A stretch of 64,000 nt of DNA. Origin: Tranquillimonas alkanivorans. GTDB lineage: Bacteria > Pseudomonadota > Alphaproteobacteria > Rhodobacterales > Rhodobacteraceae. The stretch covers positions 62,001-126,000 of the forward strand of contig NZ_FOXA01000008.1 in assembly GCF_900115595.1 (NCBI RefSeq), in the 5' to 3' direction. Shown here piece after piece: positions 62,196-64,000 of this stretch (its first letter is position 1; each line of letters starts with the position of its first letter). The position numbers and the translations under genes were made by a program. The notes under the pieces are model-generated. The model was not told the origin of the DNA and did not search any database. It saw nothing but the letters and a program-made list of their open reading frames with translations.

Positions 62196-63092
62196 TCAAG
62201 TCAACGCTTCCAGCCGGGCAATCTCGGCACGAAGCCCCTCCCCCAACGCGGCGGCGAAGCGGTTGAGCCGCTCGACCCGGCGGTCGTCGCTGTGCCGGAT
62301 CAGCCAGAACGTGCGGGTCAGGGACACCTCGTCGGGCAGCACCTTCACCACGCCCGGCGCCTGCGGCAGCGCGAAGTCGTGCACCACGCCGACGCCCGCG
62401 CCCTGCCGGATCAGGCCGAGTTGCACCGAGACCGAGTTCGACGACAGCGCCACCCGCTCGACCCCCGTCTCGCCCAGATAGTCGAGTTCCTTGTCGAAGA
62501 TCATGTCGGGGATGTAACCGATCACTGAATGGTTCTTCAGGTCGTCCCGCCCGGTCACCGGATGTCGGTCCAGATAATCCCGCGCGGCGGCCAGATGCAG
62601 GCGGTAATCGGCGACCTTCTGCACGGTGAGCCGTCCCGCCGTTGGGCGCGAGACGCCGATGGCCATGTCCACCTCCCGGCGCGACAGGTTGAGAAGCCGC
62701 GGCAGCGCCACGATCTGCACCTCGAGCCCCGGGTTCCCGGCGGCGATCCGGGCGCAGACCTGCGGCAGCAGGAAGTTGGCGCAGCCGTCCGGCGCGCCGA
62801 CCCGCACGACACCCGACAGCCCCGCCTGGTCGCCGCGCAACTCCTCGACCGCGCCGGTCATCGCCTGCTCGGCCACCTCGGCATGCGTCAGAAGCCGCTG
62901 GCCGGCGCCGGTCAGGCCGTAGCCCTGCGGCGACTTGGCGAACAGCGGCGTGCCCAGGCCCTCCTCCAGCCGCGCCACCCGCCTGCCCACCGTGGCGGGG
63001 TCGAGCTTCAGCACCCGGCCCGCGCCCGACAGGCTTTCGGCCCGCGCCACGGACAGGAATATCCGCATATCATCCCACTGGAGTCCCTGCAT
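62196..63092 (-). CDS. LysR family transcriptional regulator
   Basis: 298 residues. The winged helix reads MRIFLSVARAESLSGAGRVL then KLDPATVGRRVARLEEGLGT; the effector domain follows (about 90-298). I start at ATG 63092, close to the conserved WDDMRIFL; an ATG five codons upstream is possible. It is divergent from mmsA with about 100 bases between, so it may regulate that gene. Confidence 0.9.
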   Translation of the reverse strand: MQGLQWDDMRIFLSVARAESLSGAGRVLKLDPATVGRRVARLEEGLGTPLFAKSPQGYGLTGAGQRLLTHAEVAEQAMTGAVEELRGDQAGLSGVVRVGAPDGCANFLLPQVCARIAAGNPGLEVQIVALPRLLNLSRREVDMAIGVSRPTAGRLTVQKVADYRLHLAAARDYLDRHPVTGRDDLKNHSVIGYIPDMIFDKELDYLGETGVERVALSSNSVSVQLGLIRQGAGVGVVHDFALPQAPGVVKVLPDEVSLTRTFWLIRHSDDRRVERLNRFAAALGEGLRAEIARLEALT

Positions 63093-63196
63093 CGCACCCG
63101 CATCCACGCAAAACCCTTTTGGGAAACTGCCGCTTCCTGCCGCATCGGCGCAAGCCTATTCTGGCCCGCGAAACACAGACCTTCAGGGAGGCTCCG

Positions 63197-64000
63197 ATGC
63201 AGGAACTCAGCCACTGGATCGACGGCGATCACGTCAAGGGCGGGTCGGGCCGCATGGCCGACGTCTTCAACCCCGCCACGGGCGAAGTGCAGGCCAGGGT
63301 GCCGCTCGCCTCGAAGGACGAGGTCGACGCCGCCATCGCCCGCGCCGCCGAAGCGCAGCCGAAATGGGGCGCCACCAACCCGCAGCGCCGCGCCCGCGTG
63401 CTGATGGAGTTCGTCCGCCTGCTCAACCGCGATATGGACAAGCTCGCCGAGGCGCTGAGCCGCGAGCACGGCAAGACCTTCCCGGACGCCAAGGGCGACG
63501 TCCAGCGCGGGCTCGAGGTGATCGAGTTCTGCATCGGCGCGCCGCACCTGCTGAAGGGCGACTTCTCGGACAGCGCGGGGCCCGGCATCGACATGTACTC
63601 GATGCGCCAGCCGCTGGGCGTCGTGGCCGGGATCACCCCGTTCAACTTCCCCGCCATGATCCCGATGTGGAAGATGGGCCCGGCGCTGGCCTGCGGGAAC
63701 GCCTTCATCCTCAAGCCGTCCGAACGTGACCCCTCGGTCCCGCTGATGCTCGCGGAACTGCTGAAGGAGGCCGGCCTGCCCGACGGCATCCTGCAGGTCG
63801 TCAACGGCGACAAGGAAGCGGTGGACGCCATCCTCGACAACGAGACGATCCAGGCGGTGGGCTTCGTCGGCTCGACCCCGATCGCGCAGTACATCTATGC
63901 CCGCGGCTGCGCCAACGGCAAGCGCGTGCAGTGCTTCGGCGGCGCGAAGAATCACATGATTGTCATGCCCGACGCCGACATGGACCAAGCCGCCGACGCG
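63197..64000 (+). CDS. mmsA: Methylmalonate-semialdehyde dehydrogenase (CoA-acylating), 3' end missing
   Basis: 268 codons visible; runs off the window. The enzyme converts methylmalonate semialdehyde to propionyl-CoA in valine and inositol breakdown. Landmarks: ELSHWIDGDHVKGGSGRMAD, PLGVVAGITPFNFPAMIPMW, KPSERDPSVPLMLAELLKEA, VGFVGSTPIAQYIYARG. KNHMIVMPDAD lies just before the edge; the catalytic cysteine is beyond it. Start ATG at 63197 follows CAGGGAGGCTCCG. Confidence 0.93.
   Translation, partial: MQELSHWIDGDHVKGGSGRMADVFNPATGEVQARVPLASKDEVDAAIARAAEAQPKWGATNPQRRARVLMEFVRLLNRDMDKLAEALSREHGKTFPDAKGDVQRGLEVIEFCIGAPHLLKGDFSDSAGPGIDMYSMRQPLGVVAGITPFNFPAMIPMWKMGPALACGNAFILKPSERDPSVPLMLAELLKEAGLPDGILQVVNGDKEAVDAILDNETIQAVGFVGSTPIAQYIYARGCANGKRVQCFGGAKNHMIVMPDADMDQAADA

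Overview
The window looks like chromosomal DNA of a high-GC alphaproteobacterium of the order Rhodobacterales. Three things point there: a trgA-trgB-cysK block as described in Rhodobacter sphaeroides, a circularly permuted (two-piece) tmRNA gene with the alphaproteobacterial T-loop, and a gene for the zeta subunit that inhibits F1-ATPase. No plasmid replication, phage structural or CRISPR genes are visible. Species cannot be named from the sequence.

Left part (1-14.6 kb) is the accessory region. It opens with a PPK2 polyphosphate kinase (cut by the window edge) and a TetR regulator, then an erythromycin-esterase-like gene and a pcm gene broken by one in-frame TGA. A truncated IS3-type orfA follows. 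Next comes a tightly packed eight-gene minus-strand operon (14237 down to 3496): subtilisin-like S8 peptidase, a 765-residue protein with an internal duplication, a 345-residue protein, a papain-like Cys/His protein, a 752-residue protein with a long hydrophobic segment, two small related-looking proteins, and an OmpA-C-domain protein without a signal peptide. Apart from the two peptidase-like proteins and the OmpA domain, I recognise none of these products. This is the best candidate for an undescribed system. It lies directly on the 3' side of a tRNA-Ser gene, the usual place for integrated islands.

Middle part (14.7-46 kb) is mostly core metabolism. AlaX, cysK, trgB, trgA, a cyclopropane-fatty-acid-synthase-like methyltransferase and photolyase form a tellurite/stress/repair block. 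Then come a class V aminotransferase, a BCCT transporter with a universal stress protein, acuI, DinB and FadR-type genes and an orphan solute-binding protein. The tmRNA gene, chromate transporter, sspB (adaptor for tmRNA-tagged proteins) and fumC follow. A P450/hydrolase pair, ccdA, tusA, rne, a dctB/dctD-type two-component pair and purine genes (purQ, purS, purC, with an alcohol dehydrogenase inserted between purS and purQ) complete this part.

Right part (46-64 kb) holds the F1-ATPase zeta inhibitor, a split cobalamin methyltransferase locus (homocysteine methyltransferase, corrinoid protein, DUF1638), a LexA-controlled radical SAM gene, sufE, rnd, purN-purM, a CAT-anticodon tRNA next to an IS66 relic, arginine decarboxylase, a CYP152-type peroxygenase, gap, two DUF1127 mini-genes, coaD, a CBS protein, a LysR regulator and the start of mmsA. 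Three convergent gene pairs in the window share the four bases CTAG as overlapping stop codons.
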